In this document: positions 12,716 to 25,900 of the stretch, piece by piece | Layout: every line of letters starts with the position of its first letter | Numbering within the stretch: the first letter of the stretch is position 1 | Source of the DNA: Lethocerus indicus | Lineage: Eukaryota > Arthropoda > Insecta > Hemiptera > Belostomatidae | DNA length: 64,000 nucleotides | Reading direction: 5' to 3' | NCBI GenBank assembly: GCA_019843655.1 | Contig: JACDQD010000006.1 | Coordinates: 13,782,246-13,846,245 of the forward strand | Translations under genes and position numbers: made by a program | The notes under the pieces: model-generated | Seen by the model: the letters and a program-made list of their open reading frames with translations, nothing else | Told to the model about the DNA's origin: nothing | Databases searched by the model: none

Positions 12716-13105
12716 TTATTTAGTAGTATTAGCGGGGTGAATAGCATCACTTTGGGAATTTGTTTTTTCGTTTATTATGTTGCTTTGTTTGTTCTTGAAA
12801 ATTTCCATGTTCTCTATTATATCCACCTCTTTGGCTTTCTTGTCTGTGTGTATTAATTTTATTAGATTCGATGATGCTCATTTTCTCGTGTCCGGAGTGT
12901 ACAATGTGGTTGGCGAAGTCGGATTCGGTTTTATATTTTATTGCTTTTATGTGTTCTTTGTATCTGTCCTCTAGCTTCCGCCAGGTTTGGCCGATGTATA
13001 CTCCATCGCACGTTCCGTATTTTATTTTGTACACTCCGCTCTGTTTATGTTTGTTTTGCTGTTGGGTGATGTGGTATTGTCCAAATAGGGCGCGTTTTTT
13101 AGAAG
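12716..13105 (-). pseudogene. GIY-YIG endonuclease fragment of a Penelope-like element, frameshifted
   Basis: The minus-strand frame reads through SGVYKIKYGTCDGVYIGQT and KLEDRYKEHIKAIK to a segment ending IVHSGHEKMSIIESNKI. The VYKI and VYIGQT strands form the GIY-YIG pair, the R of KLEDRYKEH is in the position of the conserved catalytic arginine, and the H-x-G near the end matches the family. Near 12,835-12,850 the homologous reading moves to another frame, which continues KKAKEVDIIENMEIFKNK to a stop at 12,716-12,718. There may be a second frame change just before SGVYKI. The reverse transcriptase that should precede it is missing, so this is a dead copy. Confidence 0.75.
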
Positions 13106-13201
13106 TATTTTATTATTGAATATTGTTAGTGTTTAGTATTATTAAATCCAATTTTTCAGTGAAATTTTTTCAATCATTAATACGTCAAAATTTTGTTAAG
13201 G

Positions 13202-13304
13202 GCATCCCCACGCCACCCTTTGGGGGCGCTAGCGTCGCGGTGCTCGGGTTTCCAACGAACTTCAGTTGAGTGCATCTCCGCGCCACTCTCGGGGGCGCTA
13301 GCGT
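13202..13304 (+). repeat. Two 33-base direct repeats, 70 bases apart
   Basis: 13,202-13,234 and 13,272-13,304 align without gaps with a few substitutions; both end GGGGGCGCTAGCGT. They lie just beyond the truncated end of the Penelope-like remnant. The sequence between is GC-rich. This may be part of another, unrecognised element. Confidence 0.65.
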
Positions 13305-13779
13305 TGCCCTTTAACCGAAAGGCAGTGAAAGCTGGGAGAAGCTCAAACCGGTCTAGGGTAGGACCAAACAACCGGCAGGAAACTAATAGCTTCGAATAGA
13401 TATTCTGTGTCCTTAAAATGAAAAAACAATTACCATGAAATAATCTAGGCTTTCTAGAGACTTTTCTGACAATACCCGAGTCCCATTACCGATCAATTCA
13501 TATTTGGGATTTGAAACGTTACGAACTGAACCGTACCAAGTGGCGGCAAAGGATTCGAAATATGCGAATTTGTATGAAACCCAATGATTGCTAAATTGTA
13601 GGCGGTAGCAAAGTTTATTTCGCTATTTAAGAATACTATACCTCGTTAATGAAATACATTCCTGTGAACTGTTCCTATACATAGTGTATGTATATTATAC
13701 TTTGGTGAAGAAAGCTTCAAAAATTGAAAAACTACTCGATAATAAATTTATTGGCGTTTTGAGCCCACCCAGAAAATGT

Positions 13780-13799
13780 GGAGTAGGGACACCTACTCC
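13780..13799. repeat. 8-bp perfect hairpin with 4-base loop
   Basis: GGAGTAGG, loop GACA, then CCTACTCC. No associated gene or poly-T run, so no function is proposed. Confidence 0.6.
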
Positions 13800-13880
13800 G
13801 AGATTGGAGGCTCGGATGTGGATATGGGCCGTGCGGGCATTGAGCCAGTGCGAATTCGGGAGAGGCCAGGTTGTTTGGTG

Positions 13881-13957
13881 AAGGAGACACAGAGTGAGAG
13901 GGAACGAGTGAGACAAAGAGCGAGGGGGCAGGAGGGAGGGAGAGAAAGGGAGACGGG
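13881..13957 (+). repeat. Purine-rich tract
   Basis: GAGAG/GGGAGG-rich stretch at the start of a GC-rich block that runs to about 14,460. Confidence 0.7.
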
Positions 13958-14179
13958 CGCCCCGCGATGGCGGTCTGCCCGTGAGGAATGTGGTATCAAG
14001 GACTCAATGAATGGGCAGTCCCCCCCCCACCCTCCGCTTCTTCTTCTACACCCAGCTTTATCAATGGCATACGTGGAGATCGGCCCCACTCTTCATCACC
14101 TCTGTTTTACTACTACTCGCTCGCCGGCTCTCCGGCCCTCTCTTCTTCCTTCTTCATCATCCTCTCGCCGGTTCTTCAC

Positions 14180-14212
14180 ACTCTCTCTCTCTCTCTCCTC
14201 TATCTTTCTCTC
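14180..14212 (+). repeat. (CT)n tract
   Basis: Imperfect CT run in the same GC-rich block as the purine tract at 13,881. Confidence 0.8.
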
Positions 14213-16693
14213 GGGCGTTCTCTAGTTCTTTCGCCTTTGCTGAACGCTTGCTTATCGTGCGTTAGCGCGGGAGGCCCCTCCATTGGAAAGTGAGATTGGC
14301 AGAGCGGCCTTGTCGGTAAGACTGAGGATCCGGCCTGGCGGCCATGGAAGCTCACCTGCACTGATCGCTGAACTGCCCTTTCCACCGACTCCCGATAAAC
14401 CGACTTTGTTGACTACAATTTCATGAGACAAAAAAGAAGCCTTTACAAAGGGCCTCATTAAACAATTTAAATTAAATTACTAAAAAAGTTAAAAACAGAT
14501 TTGATAAGAAACAGATTATCCTTATCATCATCCTATCGCTTTTATTTCCCATCGCGCGATGGAACAATAATTTTATCAGCCCTAGCAACAGAGAATAACA
14601 AATTTCTATAAACAATGGCATGACCTTATGAAGCAATAGCAGTACTGCTGAACAAACAAGGAGGATTTACCGACTGCTAACAGTTTTCACACACAATTAA
14701 CCTTTTTGTTCCTTTTAAGATGTGCAGAATTCTTGGTACAAAAGGAAACACACATGCGTGCTCGCCTTCTACGTCCCGATGACTCTCGATTTCCTATTAT
14801 ATTGCAAATTTTAACGCTCTCCGTGTCCTGTATTGGTTCAATATTACCGCTACGTGCCGAACGCAGCCGAAACGTAAGGCAAACCCAAACGACTATCCCA
14901 ATCAACACATAGGTCCTATCAACAGAACGCTATTCCGAATCTTAAAAGCGGTATAATTAGCCGACTCATTTCAAGGGAGGTGTGGGTCGTGCCCAGATGC
15001 CCATATTAGAGGGTCTCCTCCTACTGTTGACCTGCTTCTATTCTATTCTGCCCACGTCAACCCCCCAAGTGAACATTTTGTAAGATCGCTCCAGTTATTA
15101 AATATTCTGAGGAGGTTGTTAAAGACTATCGATAGAATGTCAATCGATCATTAGTAAACCAGTAACATACATAAATAACGCATTCCATACATTTCCGGGC
15201 AAAAAGAATCATATTTACACCAAGATATAAATGGTGTATGAAACAGATTCATCATAGTTCAATGAATAATATTCCCAAAATAAAAATCAATATTCAAATT
15301 AAAGGCGCGTCAGATTATTATTATTCAAGGCAACGTACGAATGGTTCCAGGATACCGTGCGTAAATTGAAGTTAATGTATTGAACTGAGACTTCCAAATT
15401 AAATACTTCACATTTTATTGAAATACAAGCTATCTGCATTTATGAGAAAGAAATAAAGACGCACGTCATGGTAACGCCCCACAGAGTACATCTTCTAGCT
15501 GTTATTTTACAAAGGATTTGTTCGAACCGAGTTCGCTTCGCTATAAGAATAAGAATTAGATCAGATGTGGTCAGGCGATGACTTCTGAATACCTAATAGA
15601 TGGCTAATAAATAATTCATGGTGTAACGTACGATCCGTCTAATAACAAGCAATTATCCTGTGTAAACACGTAGCGAACCTTTTCACTATTGCAGCCTGCA
15701 CAATGATGTCGCCATTTCGGTTGCCAAGAGGCTGGCCGATCGGTAGGCGACCGCTGTTTTTAACCATCTAATTAGGAAGAAATGGTCGAAATGTAATTAC
15801 CGATTGTTGTTTGCATAGCCCGAAACGAGTGAAAATCTGCGGATAAAAATTTTTCCATGTCCGAATGAGAAATGCTCCGTCAACCCGCCCAGCATAAAGC
15901 TCACGAGAAGAAAGCAACAGCGAACTTCCTGTCTCGGACAAGAGCGACTCGGAAAAATAATGTTTTCAGTCTCAGGTAGACCGGAAGCAGGATCTATAGA
16001 AGAACCCGCGCGTCGAGGGGCCAGTGTCCGGCAGAAAGTTGTAATTGTTGCAATCTGGCCGGTTGCGCTCTTATATGGCTTCCTTCCGGTGTACCACTTA
16101 AAGCCCGAGTGGCCTCCATTGTACTTACTATATTCTTGTTTAAAAAAAAAGTGGTAACTGGGCGCTATCAATCGTCGTTGCGTACACGGCCGGCTACTTC
16201 CATTTCGGATGAGGGCATTCTTAATAGTACCCTCGCGACAAGATTAATAGTTTCAGAAGCTGCAATAATAAATTAGTTGGAGCTATCATTATCATTAACC
16301 CATTATTTCTTAAACCAAAAATGAACAAAATGGGATAAAATAATTTGATATTTATTCAGGCCGGAAAAATGTATTATTATAAAATGTTGTTCTCTTATGA
16401 AGGGTTTTTGACTACAAAAATTCAACTCATAGTACACAACCGGATCTGAGATAAAATGGTCGAGGATAACGAAATGACGGGAAGGTCTTAAGTGTAAGGT
16501 TCAACCGAAGACTTGGGATACCGTTACCAGACACATGTATCACCGTAAAAGGAAATTACGGAAACAGGTACGGGCACTTAATACATTATTTCAAGAGCGG
16601 GAGTCCTCATTACCCCGGAGGCAATTGAAATATAAAAGTATGTCGCTTTTGTATTATATTGGTGTGCTGTTCAACCGGGGGCACAAGTAATGT

Positions 16694-16849
16694 CCCTCTC
16701 TCTCTTTCGGACTCTCTCCCTCCCTCCCTCCCTCTTTCTCTCTCCTCTCCCTCCTTCCTTCGCTCTTCCTCCGTCTCACTCTGCCTTAAAAGCCTTAAAG
16801 TATGAGGCGGCGACCGATTATACGACCGATTTCCTGCCCCCCCCCCCCC
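16694..16849 (+). repeat. Pyrimidine tract ending in a 13-base poly-C run
   Basis: CTCT and CCCT repeats (16,694-16,780), then mixed sequence, then C13 at 16,837-16,849. Proline/serine/leucine-rich open frames across it are products of the repeat. Confidence 0.8.
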
Positions 16850-19800
16850 TCCCTACCCATTCCCTCCTGGCTCTCTCGCCATCTTTATCTTCTTACCCTT
16901 CCCGACTGTCACCGTTATTATTTCCGCTGTGGCGCAAGGCGGGAACAAAAACTGATTCATTTTCGGGCGCACAATTGTGATTATACCACAGGCAGTCAGT
17001 TTTTAAGATACATAAGTTAGACATTGAACAGAGACCTGAGAACAACTTTAGGTTCTCATTATCCACAGCCACGATATCGAGAATCCTAAAGCGACCGAAT
17101 CTCTCTAGCAAATGAACTCCATTAACGGCATAAAAAATATTTTGGTGCAAGTTTATCCTCAGTCTTGTTATCATATTTAATTTTTTTATGCTTACTTAGT
17201 ACTAGGATGATAGAAAAAAATGGATGATATTATGTTTGATATTTTTATTTTAATAATAATGTTTCATTAAATCAACGCATTCGAAGATTTATTAGAACGA
17301 AAATAAAAGATTAATGAATTCCTAATTAGGATAACAACAATTTCGTCACAAAATATACAGCGAAAATTACACTCTTGGATAATTATGGTAGGGCGGGCAA
17401 CAGCGCCTTTTTGCGAGAAACAGAAAAAACCGCGCTGTAAATCTGCTTGTGTTTCGAGAGAGGCGGGCTATTTCTGAGAATGCGTGCGAGGTCGTTCCAA
17501 TAGTGTCCTCGACCTCAAATCGCCCTCTCAGAACGGGTTTCGCCCTTTGCCGAGTTCTTCGTCTCTTTCCTCACTTTCGGCCGCGTTTTATTATTTTTAT
17601 TTTCGATCCGTCCGGTGCATTTATAAAAACGGCTCGCCGTTCAATCTCCGCGCGCATTGATACCAGCAGAGTAGATAAATAATAAATTGAATACAATTTG
17701 CGCATTTAAAAAATCTCCCGCTTCATTTAAAGGCCGACAGTGCCAAGTCAGACCGGCGCCGGACTAAAAGATTAAAGGAAACGCTAATGCAGGAATGCGC
17801 CAAGCGGTGATGTTCTTAGCAAAAGTGAAAGGATGCACACGGACGATAAAATACACAGTGACGCCATCCGTGGAATGTTCAGCAACAGATTGAGAAGAGC
17901 GCACAATCCAATCGCTGGACTCGCGAGAAGGGATTCAGAAATAATAAGTGCAAATAAAATCTGAAAGGATTGTAGATTTAAGAAATATGGCTTATCCCGA
18001 GAAGTACAACAGCTACGAATGGTTTGTTTGGGTAAACTTTTATATTTGCTACGAACTATAGTAGGGTAATTTATAGAACGGCATGAGATATTTGAGAATA
18101 TAATCCGGTTGTTTTTTTTAGTCACCTCTGGTTTGTTCGGTCGAATTGTCGGTTTCACGTTTTCGTATAGAATCAATCCTGTAAAGAAAACTATCCCAGT
18201 GTGTATAATAACTATTATGATCGGATGTTTAATCTTTCAGTAGGAAGACAGCATAGTCCGAGTGGATGATATTCCCACAATAAGTATTTTAAGTGGACAG
18301 TAGAATAGCCATGGTGTAAATGTCTAATCAATGTATCCAGGTGAACGTATCGCAAAATATAAGCTTTCAACAGATATTCACTGGAAGAGGCCATAAAAAT
18401 TCACTAAATGCGATCGGTGAATTCGAGACAATAAATCGCTCCAACCGAGGAACCAAACCGGTGTTGTTACCAGGTTCCGATTAGGCCGTCGCCAAACCGA
18501 TAGGGATGCCCGCCCGGTACATATAATTTTCTTCCCCTCCGACCCGGACGACTGCGGTAAATGGCACGTAGCGAAGTCGTGACAGGGAATATTTAAATGT
18601 CTTTCAAAATGTCAAAAGCGGAGGCCCGAGCGGAGTGTTTCGAGTGCTTGTCCATAAAATATCTGTCTTTCCCACCTTTCGACGGAAACCACCTTTCGGC
18701 GGGAGTCGTAACTCGTTAAAAAATAATACACCGGCAGGACGTAGACGCTATAATAAGCGGTTCGCCAACAATTTCGGACGTTAAAAAACCCACTCGAGTA
18801 GATGTGTTGACCGGATAGATAAAATGTGGATAACATTTTGTTCGGTATAATTTTTCCACAGGGAATTATATTTCATTTCTACTGTATACTATTTATATAT
18901 ATAAACTCCTTACTAGAGAAGTCTTTCCGTCCACATACCTGAATGGTGTGTCAGGGCCGGCTGAAGCCACCTTTTAACCTATCTTAACCAACGGACATTA
19001 CAAACATCCCAGGAAGAGGTTTTGTCCATCGCAAGATCTAACCTACCGACTCAACAAGACGCTGACAAAAGCGTGAATAATACCACCAGAATATCTATTA
19101 AAATACTATAATTCATAAGAGTACAAAGTTCGACATCAAAATGATTTATTTACAGAGAGAAAATAAATACCAAATAATATTCACAGATAAAATTTCTTTC
19201 AAATACACCAGTAACAAGAATTTCATGACCGACTGTCTCATTTGATCTCTCAGTATAGAAGAGTCAACATTGTTTAACTTAGTTTAAATTTTATTGCAAA
19301 CTCACAGTGTGTGAATAAATCTGCCGAACTTTCACCATTTATTTCGCGATTTCCCATTAAGTTGACTCATTTTTTAGGCAATAGGGAAAATCCAATAAAA
19401 AGTTCTTTCTCTGATTTACTTACGCTAGAATCGGTAAGGCGATATTAGAAGTCGTTGCAAGCCGTAGACAAGCGATGGAGAAATATCCAGAGTAGGAGAC
19501 TGCGTCGGTTGGGTGTGAGGCGTAAAACCGCAAACTGACCTCAGTCCGGAACGCTTAAAACAAGACGCCGCGTTTCAAATAGGTCTCAATGAACCCCGCA
19601 CTTCCTCCTCCGCTTACCAACAGTCATCCGTTAGCATTTAACTATTTACGATTCGCTCACTGCCATCGTACGCGCGGATCGTCATTGAGCATGATGAGAA
19701 TTTCAATTTTTCAAAGTTATATTTTCGAGTCACCATAAATAAATATAATATGTATCCGCTTTAACATTCCGAACGAGTTTGAACCTCGGGTTAGTCGGAG

Positions 19801-19927
19801 GGGGATCCACATTACATTCGAAAACAGGCCGTGATAGAAAACTGGAAGACGTATCATAATATCTCTTACATATGGCGTTCACGCGTTGTGAATACGTACA
19901 CTTATCCCAACCGTACGTTTCGAATCC

Positions 19928-19953
19928 AATTCTATTTTCAAGAAAATAGAATT
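19928..19953. repeat. 12-bp perfect inverted repeat, 2-base spacer
   Basis: AATTCTATTTTC at 19,928-19,939 and its exact reverse complement at 19,942-19,953. It sits in unannotated sequence. Confidence 0.75.
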
Positions 19954-22900
19954 TGGAAGAATCAAATCGGATGTGCACAGTAACGAGGCCTGTTTAGTGA
20001 GATTTAAAAGTGGTGGAAACCAATGTAGGAAGAGACTAAAGCGGTGCGGAGATAAAAGATCATACGAACCATGGAGTTCTAATCTTTCGCAGACCACTAA
20101 ACAAGGTATTCCAAATTGATTGGAGGGTAACGATAAACCTGAAGGAATTCTATTACCGAATAACAACATCGGTCCACTCTTTTTGTTAGTGCTGGCCGAA
20201 AAATGTCATTCATGACCGGTGTTAATGTAAACCACGATTCAAGATCAGTACTGCATTTTTTCGGATTTCTAGTTCTGTAAGTGCTAAGTGCGTTCTGGAA
20301 TCGGAGAGGAAATGGCCAGTTCTTACAAACAAAAGGACAATAAGCGGTGAATTGTAAGCGGAAAGGTACACCGGCGAATGCCACAATATAAGTTAACGAA
20401 CCTTTTGAAAACTAGTCACGCATTTAAGACCAACGCACAGACGTGAGAGAATACACGGGGGGTACAGTTAAGTCTCGGGGTGTAACCGGAACCTCTGAAT
20501 ATTTTCTTTTACCTTCTTTTAATGAACGCGTTGATAATTAAAGCGCGGCTGAATTCTGGGAAGGATGAACGGACAGACGGGTTGAGAAAAATACTCAATG
20601 GTCATAAATACAGAAGTTATTAAAACCGTACCAGCAATTCAAACAAAATATTTGAGTATTCAAACCTCCCTTCTCACACCCGCTGGTTAACTGATAAAAA
20701 AAAGTGTTTACAGACTGATACACTGGTTCTACACTAGTTGGATCTAATTATTTTCGATATAGACGCAAATATTTTCGCGGTAGCAAATAATATACATTAT
20801 CAATTTTTTAAGTGGAAAAATACACCGGAGTGAACCTCTTTAACATTTAAATGATCAACAAGCAGTTATCGGAGCAACAAAACTGACACACCGCCCTGAA
20901 AGCTAAAACGATTCTCACGTGATGAGAAAGTAAGTAAATATTATTGAAGGCGAGGGTGCGATGTCTGTTCGCAAACGTTAGCAGCTACGCCTAAGACGAC
21001 TTAGGAAATTACAGTGGTCTGTTTACAAGACATTTCTAGGACGCGAATAGTTTAAAAAAAATTACTTTCTTAATCTAATCGTGTTTGTACAGGCAATCAT
21101 CGAAATTATGGGTGGTCGGTTATATCAGTATTTGCGTTCGAAGTAGACTCGTCGGTTCCTGATCTGTAAACTACCGCTGAGAATTCGGAACGGTTATCTC
21201 TCCATTGCGTTATATTTTACTCCAAAATTTAACCATATTATTTTAGCCGCAATGCATTTCTAATGTTAACTTGCCGAATCAAACCGAGATTTTTAATTCG
21301 ATAGAATATTACAATTAGTAATTTTCTATATTGTTGTCAACAGTTTTTCATTCCATAATAATATTATAACTAAATAGATTAATATTCACTATATTAAACG
21401 CTATATGTATGTATACGTTATGTATTCAATATCGACGTAGATGAAAGGTTCAGCCCTCCCCAGATGTATGTGGACTGCAGTTGAGAAGAGCAGAGCCCTA
21501 CTGTTTTAATGGTTTGAAAATTTTACAGAGGGGGCAGTGAGAATTAGTATATTAAAAGTATGCAGCCTGTTTAGGAGGTACTGGCTCAAGTAAAATTAGT
21601 TTCGATGTTTAAACCGTAACAGCACGCATGACAAGATATTCGCAGTTTTAACAACCAATTTCGTTAAGCCATGATATCAAAGTTCAATCGTTGCTACGCA
21701 CAAACTTGATATTGGACAAAAGAAAATGCACGATATACCCATTTAAGATAATGAAGGGATGAACATATGTTAATAGCTTAATTCTATACTAGACTCAAGG
21801 AATCTCTACCCATTATTGGCTTATTCATCAATCGTGACTTCAGTCCTGCTTCTTGTTCCTTTTTAATTCGAACGCATTTTCAAAATAATCCTTACAACGC
21901 ATGAGAACGGAAGTTTTCTCACAAGCATGTTTCAGTTCAATTTACATAAAACTACAGTGAACCTTCTTGCTATACTAATTTGGGGTAACCGACAAAAAAT
22001 AAAAAGAAGACTCCGCAAACGACTCCGGTTCCGATGGGAAAGCCAGACTCGTCAAATTGCCGATCGCGTTTTATTTCGGGAATAAATAGTGGCAACCGGA
22101 CGGGAATAAAACGTGAATTCACAAGCGAGTTGGCAAGATCGCCGGCAAGGCACACAATTACGGTACGCCGTGCACCGTATTGGCCGTTTCCAAGATGATT
22201 TTTTTCAAAGAGCTACCAGGTCCCGGCCGGTGGCCGTTGGGCGGAAACCGGGCAACTGATTAATAGGTTTGATCCAGGCATCTGAAATATGTGCGTGTGC
22301 GTTCCGGCCGTGTGCGCGAGCGGGCGTACACGTTTACAGGGGCGAAAGAACGTAAGTGGGAGTACACGGTATCCGCTGTTGCCCGAGGCTAGGCCACACC
22401 ATCAATCTCCGGTTAACTCGACTGAATAAAATACAGCCCGGCCATTCAGTTTCACGTTCAGGTTCAGGCTCCGGCGGAGTTCTGATCGCATCTATTAAAA
22501 ACAGGCCAATGACGACGTATAAAGATGGTGCTCACCGAGTTTTCACTCAAATGTTTTTCACCGCGCTAGTTTTTATAACGGTGCCGATCCGTCGTATAAA
22601 GAAGATTGTAGTTCAGTGAATCTGGATACGATTTATACCTGTCATCGCAGGATATATGTGGAGGTCGATAGGGTAAAATGGGTTGGTTCGTGTGCAGGCA
22701 ATGGACACGATCTTAATGATCAAGTCTCACTCCAAACCTAGTCTTTTATAGCCAGTGCAATAAGTTCGTAGATGTGCGACCTACGGGGAGAATAGGTAAT
22801 AGCGACCTTCTCTATAAGATTTTGAAACTACTATTAGTAGAAGTAGCGCTCACCTTAACCCAGTGGATGTCTGAAACGCGGTCTAAAGCCACTAAACCAA

Positions 22901-25900
22901 ATCCAGTATACGATATTAATTCATTTTTACTATACATTCCTGGACCGTAACTTACATTCCATAAGTCTGAAACACGCTATTATTTTTTGAAGAATTCGGA
23001 CCGACATTACATCAGATTTCTATATCCTAGCAGTAGTAGTGGCAGAACTATTGGGTATCCGGGGTTTCTAAATTTCTATTGCTCGGAGGAATGAAAAATT
23101 AGAGATTTTTTGTGGCCAGATTCCTGACAAGAATCTATGAATTCAGTGAGTATGTGGAGACAGGGGCTGACCGAGGAAGACTGACTTTCACTGGCACTAT
23201 TCCTGTACACTGCTCTTCGCCTCTAATGACAGTTCTTTCTCTTTCCTTTTCTGCCTATGCCTCCTTCTCATTCTCTCTGCCGTCCCTCTCCGCCGCCTCG
23301 CGCTCACCGCCGTGGCGCCTACACAATGCCCCCCTTTCGATATAATTAAGACACCGGAAATCCACAGCCCAATATAAAACAGGTTCTATACGCACACGCG
23401 TACGCACTCGCCGGGGCCCCGCCCACGAGGTGAGGGCCAATTTAGAGCTGCAAATTAAAGCATGGAAGCTTGTAGTAACCAACACCTTAGTTAGGGCCAC
23501 TATTTTATAGTTCAAGTGCTTAGCGTGCGCCTCTATCAATAATAACTCAACGCTCGCTACATACATAAATGAAGGTCGAGTTACGTTGGTATAAAAAAAA
23601 CTTTTTACAGGTACTTTAAAACACTATTGAAAGAATTACTGGATCAAAGATATGCATGGAAATAACCACGAAAACTGTCCCTTGATGAATCATCAGATTA
23701 ACTGTCGAATCTTAACTGAACCAAAATTATTGTGATTACCCGTATTTTTCTAACCTGCGCAACAGTATGGTTATAATATTCAGGGCTTATTGGCAGCCGA
23801 TTTCCATATTTAAATTTGCTGTATTACGAACAGAATTCAACTGATGATAGTAATATAACGAAATCAGTCTAAATAAGGACTAAACAAACTAATTGAAAAA
23901 TATCAGCTCATTAAAATCATGGAATTCAAGAAAAACAAGCCATCTGATTACTACTGTTTTATGGTTATAATGAAATAATGAAACAATATCGCCGAAGCAT
24001 TCGGTTCGTACGGCAGTGATGTACTTACGCTGGTCAGCTACTAATGAAGCACCTTGTCAGCACTGTTACTGTTACTGGTTGGTATCTGATATAAATAACA
24101 GTGTAATGTTAGAGTTGAAAAAATGCTTCATCGGGAAGCTTAAGTGCACCAATGCTCTACGAAAGGAATGCTTTAGCGATATTTCCTCATTTATTTTCAT
24201 TTTAACCCTTAAATAAAACTGGGAGGGGTTTAATTGTTTCCCCATGATTTTTCAACCGAATCCGAAATGTATCTATGCACATAAAGATATAAAAGCAATG
24301 AGATGATCTGTTCGGTTCAAATTTATGGAGGAAGTTACGCAATTGGGTCGAATTTTGAAACGAAGCTAACTGGTTTGCGGAGGTTGGCTATATGTACAAA
24401 TATGAATTCGTACACGCCTTTCCACCTCGATGTTTTTATAACCAAATTGCCCTACGAATTGTAGTATTTGTTTTCTGTCCGCCTACTAACCTAGTACTAC
24501 GAGATCATTCTATAAGATCCACATCGTTTGAAATGATAATCCCGCGGAAAAAACTTTGGAATCTTCTCCTGGAATAAAACAAATTGGCAACAACGCACAT
24601 CAAATTCCAACTAAAAATTTCCAAATTTTATATTTTTCATAATAATTACAATGAAATAAACGAGGAATTAACGGGAATGTTTCCGATCAGCACTTTTAAG
24701 AATATTCGAAAACATTTTTGACATTTGATTCGCCCACGATAAGTGAAAATTATCAGAATCTGAGGCCAAAATTTGGGCGGACTCCGAGGTCAGGGATCAA
24801 TATGTTTTGAGTCTCCATGTATGGGCCCCGTGACGGAACGTAGGTAGCGTTATTACATTCCTAACTGGGCGGTACATTTTCCGGTAACAATTGAGTACGC
24901 AACGTATGTAAAAAATGAATTTTTAATTATTAGGAAAAAGTAAATTATTTTTAAAATGAAACAGATTAATTGTAATTATCCTGACTAGTTTCTGATTATA
25001 TTATTACCTTGGACAAATATACGCAGTTATTATGTACGTACCTGCTCGGAATGCTCGCGTGTCATTTCTGACTGCAGCGGTTGCCATAAATTAGCGTAGA
25101 CCAACTATAGACCGAGGTTTAGTGTTCAAAGTGTGTCCAACCTCTAGAAAGTTGGAATGGAGTATCTTCACGCGATTACCATAAGCGCGACTCGCGATTC
25201 CATAGACGTTTCACGTTTGAAGCTAATTTATTTATACGCAACAATTAGGTTTTATAATGAAACGTAGGGCTACTGTTTACCTTCGGAAGAATGAATATTT
25301 TTTGAAAATAACCGGACACGAATTGCGTCAGAATACGAAGTAAGGTAAAAAAAAGAAATCATTTATTGGAATGTCCTTTCAGAGAGTGTGGGAGAGGCGG
25401 GAGGCGAAAGCGGCTGGGGCGGCAGGCCGGAAGCCCAATGTCGTTGGAAACCGACCAGACCACGGGCTCGATATTAAGCCGGAGAAGCGGGCCTCCAGTT
25501 TTATATCCAAGCAGGAAATCGTTAACCTAGAACGAGTTGACGGCGGAGAGGGGCCCCGGTATCTCGTGACGTAACGGCCCGGGCCCCCCGCTCCCACAAA
25601 AAGAAAAATTAGCGGAGGGGCCGAGGGGAGGGCAAAGGTCATTGGGATGATCTGACATTCCATCAACATTCCACAGGCCGGCTAGCTACTACACGGGCCT
25701 CTGTGCATTCCGAGCCCCGTCCCGGATCCGAACCCGTACCGAAGACCAGTCCCAGTTCACCTATTCCAGAACCGTTGGTAGTAACGGGCAGACGGGACAA
25801 TAAAACCTGAAAAATTATAGGGACGTCCGGGGATAACTGCATTTGCATTAGGGATTAAATAACTGAGAGAATTAATGTAATAGAAAACTCCCGCTTAGGA

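Larger units (their letters stand above)
12440..13130 (-). mobile_element. Penelope-like retroelement, 5'-truncated remnant
   Basis: On the minus strand, a decayed GIY-YIG endonuclease region (13,105 down to 12,716) is followed by about 270 bases of non-coding sequence with a hammerhead-like core. GIY-YIG endonuclease fused to the C-terminus of a reverse transcriptase is the hallmark of Penelope-like elements, and hammerhead motifs in their terminal repeats are documented. The reverse transcriptase is absent: above about 13,110 all minus-strand frames soon meet stops. Both ends are approximate; I see no target-site duplication. It lies in the same orientation as the EFL1 exon and about 70 bases upstream of its 3' splice site. 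Confidence 0.75.

Noticed and set aside
13776..14225. 149-codon plus-strand frame in the GC-rich block
   Set aside because: Overlapping frames are open on both strands because the block is stop-poor and low-complexity; no domain is seen.
14356..14412. 57-base minus-strand segment between an AG and a GTGAGC donor, in the right phase to precede the EFL1 exon
   Set aside because: Its translation (NKVGLSGVGGKGSSAIS) does not fit the residues expected before KMYAV in EFL1, and the open frame is too short to stand alone.
17809..17970. Plus-strand small frame with dibasic sites, resembling a neuropeptide precursor
   Set aside because: No signal peptide, no amidation Gly before the dibasic sites, and no family match; about 50 codons is within chance.
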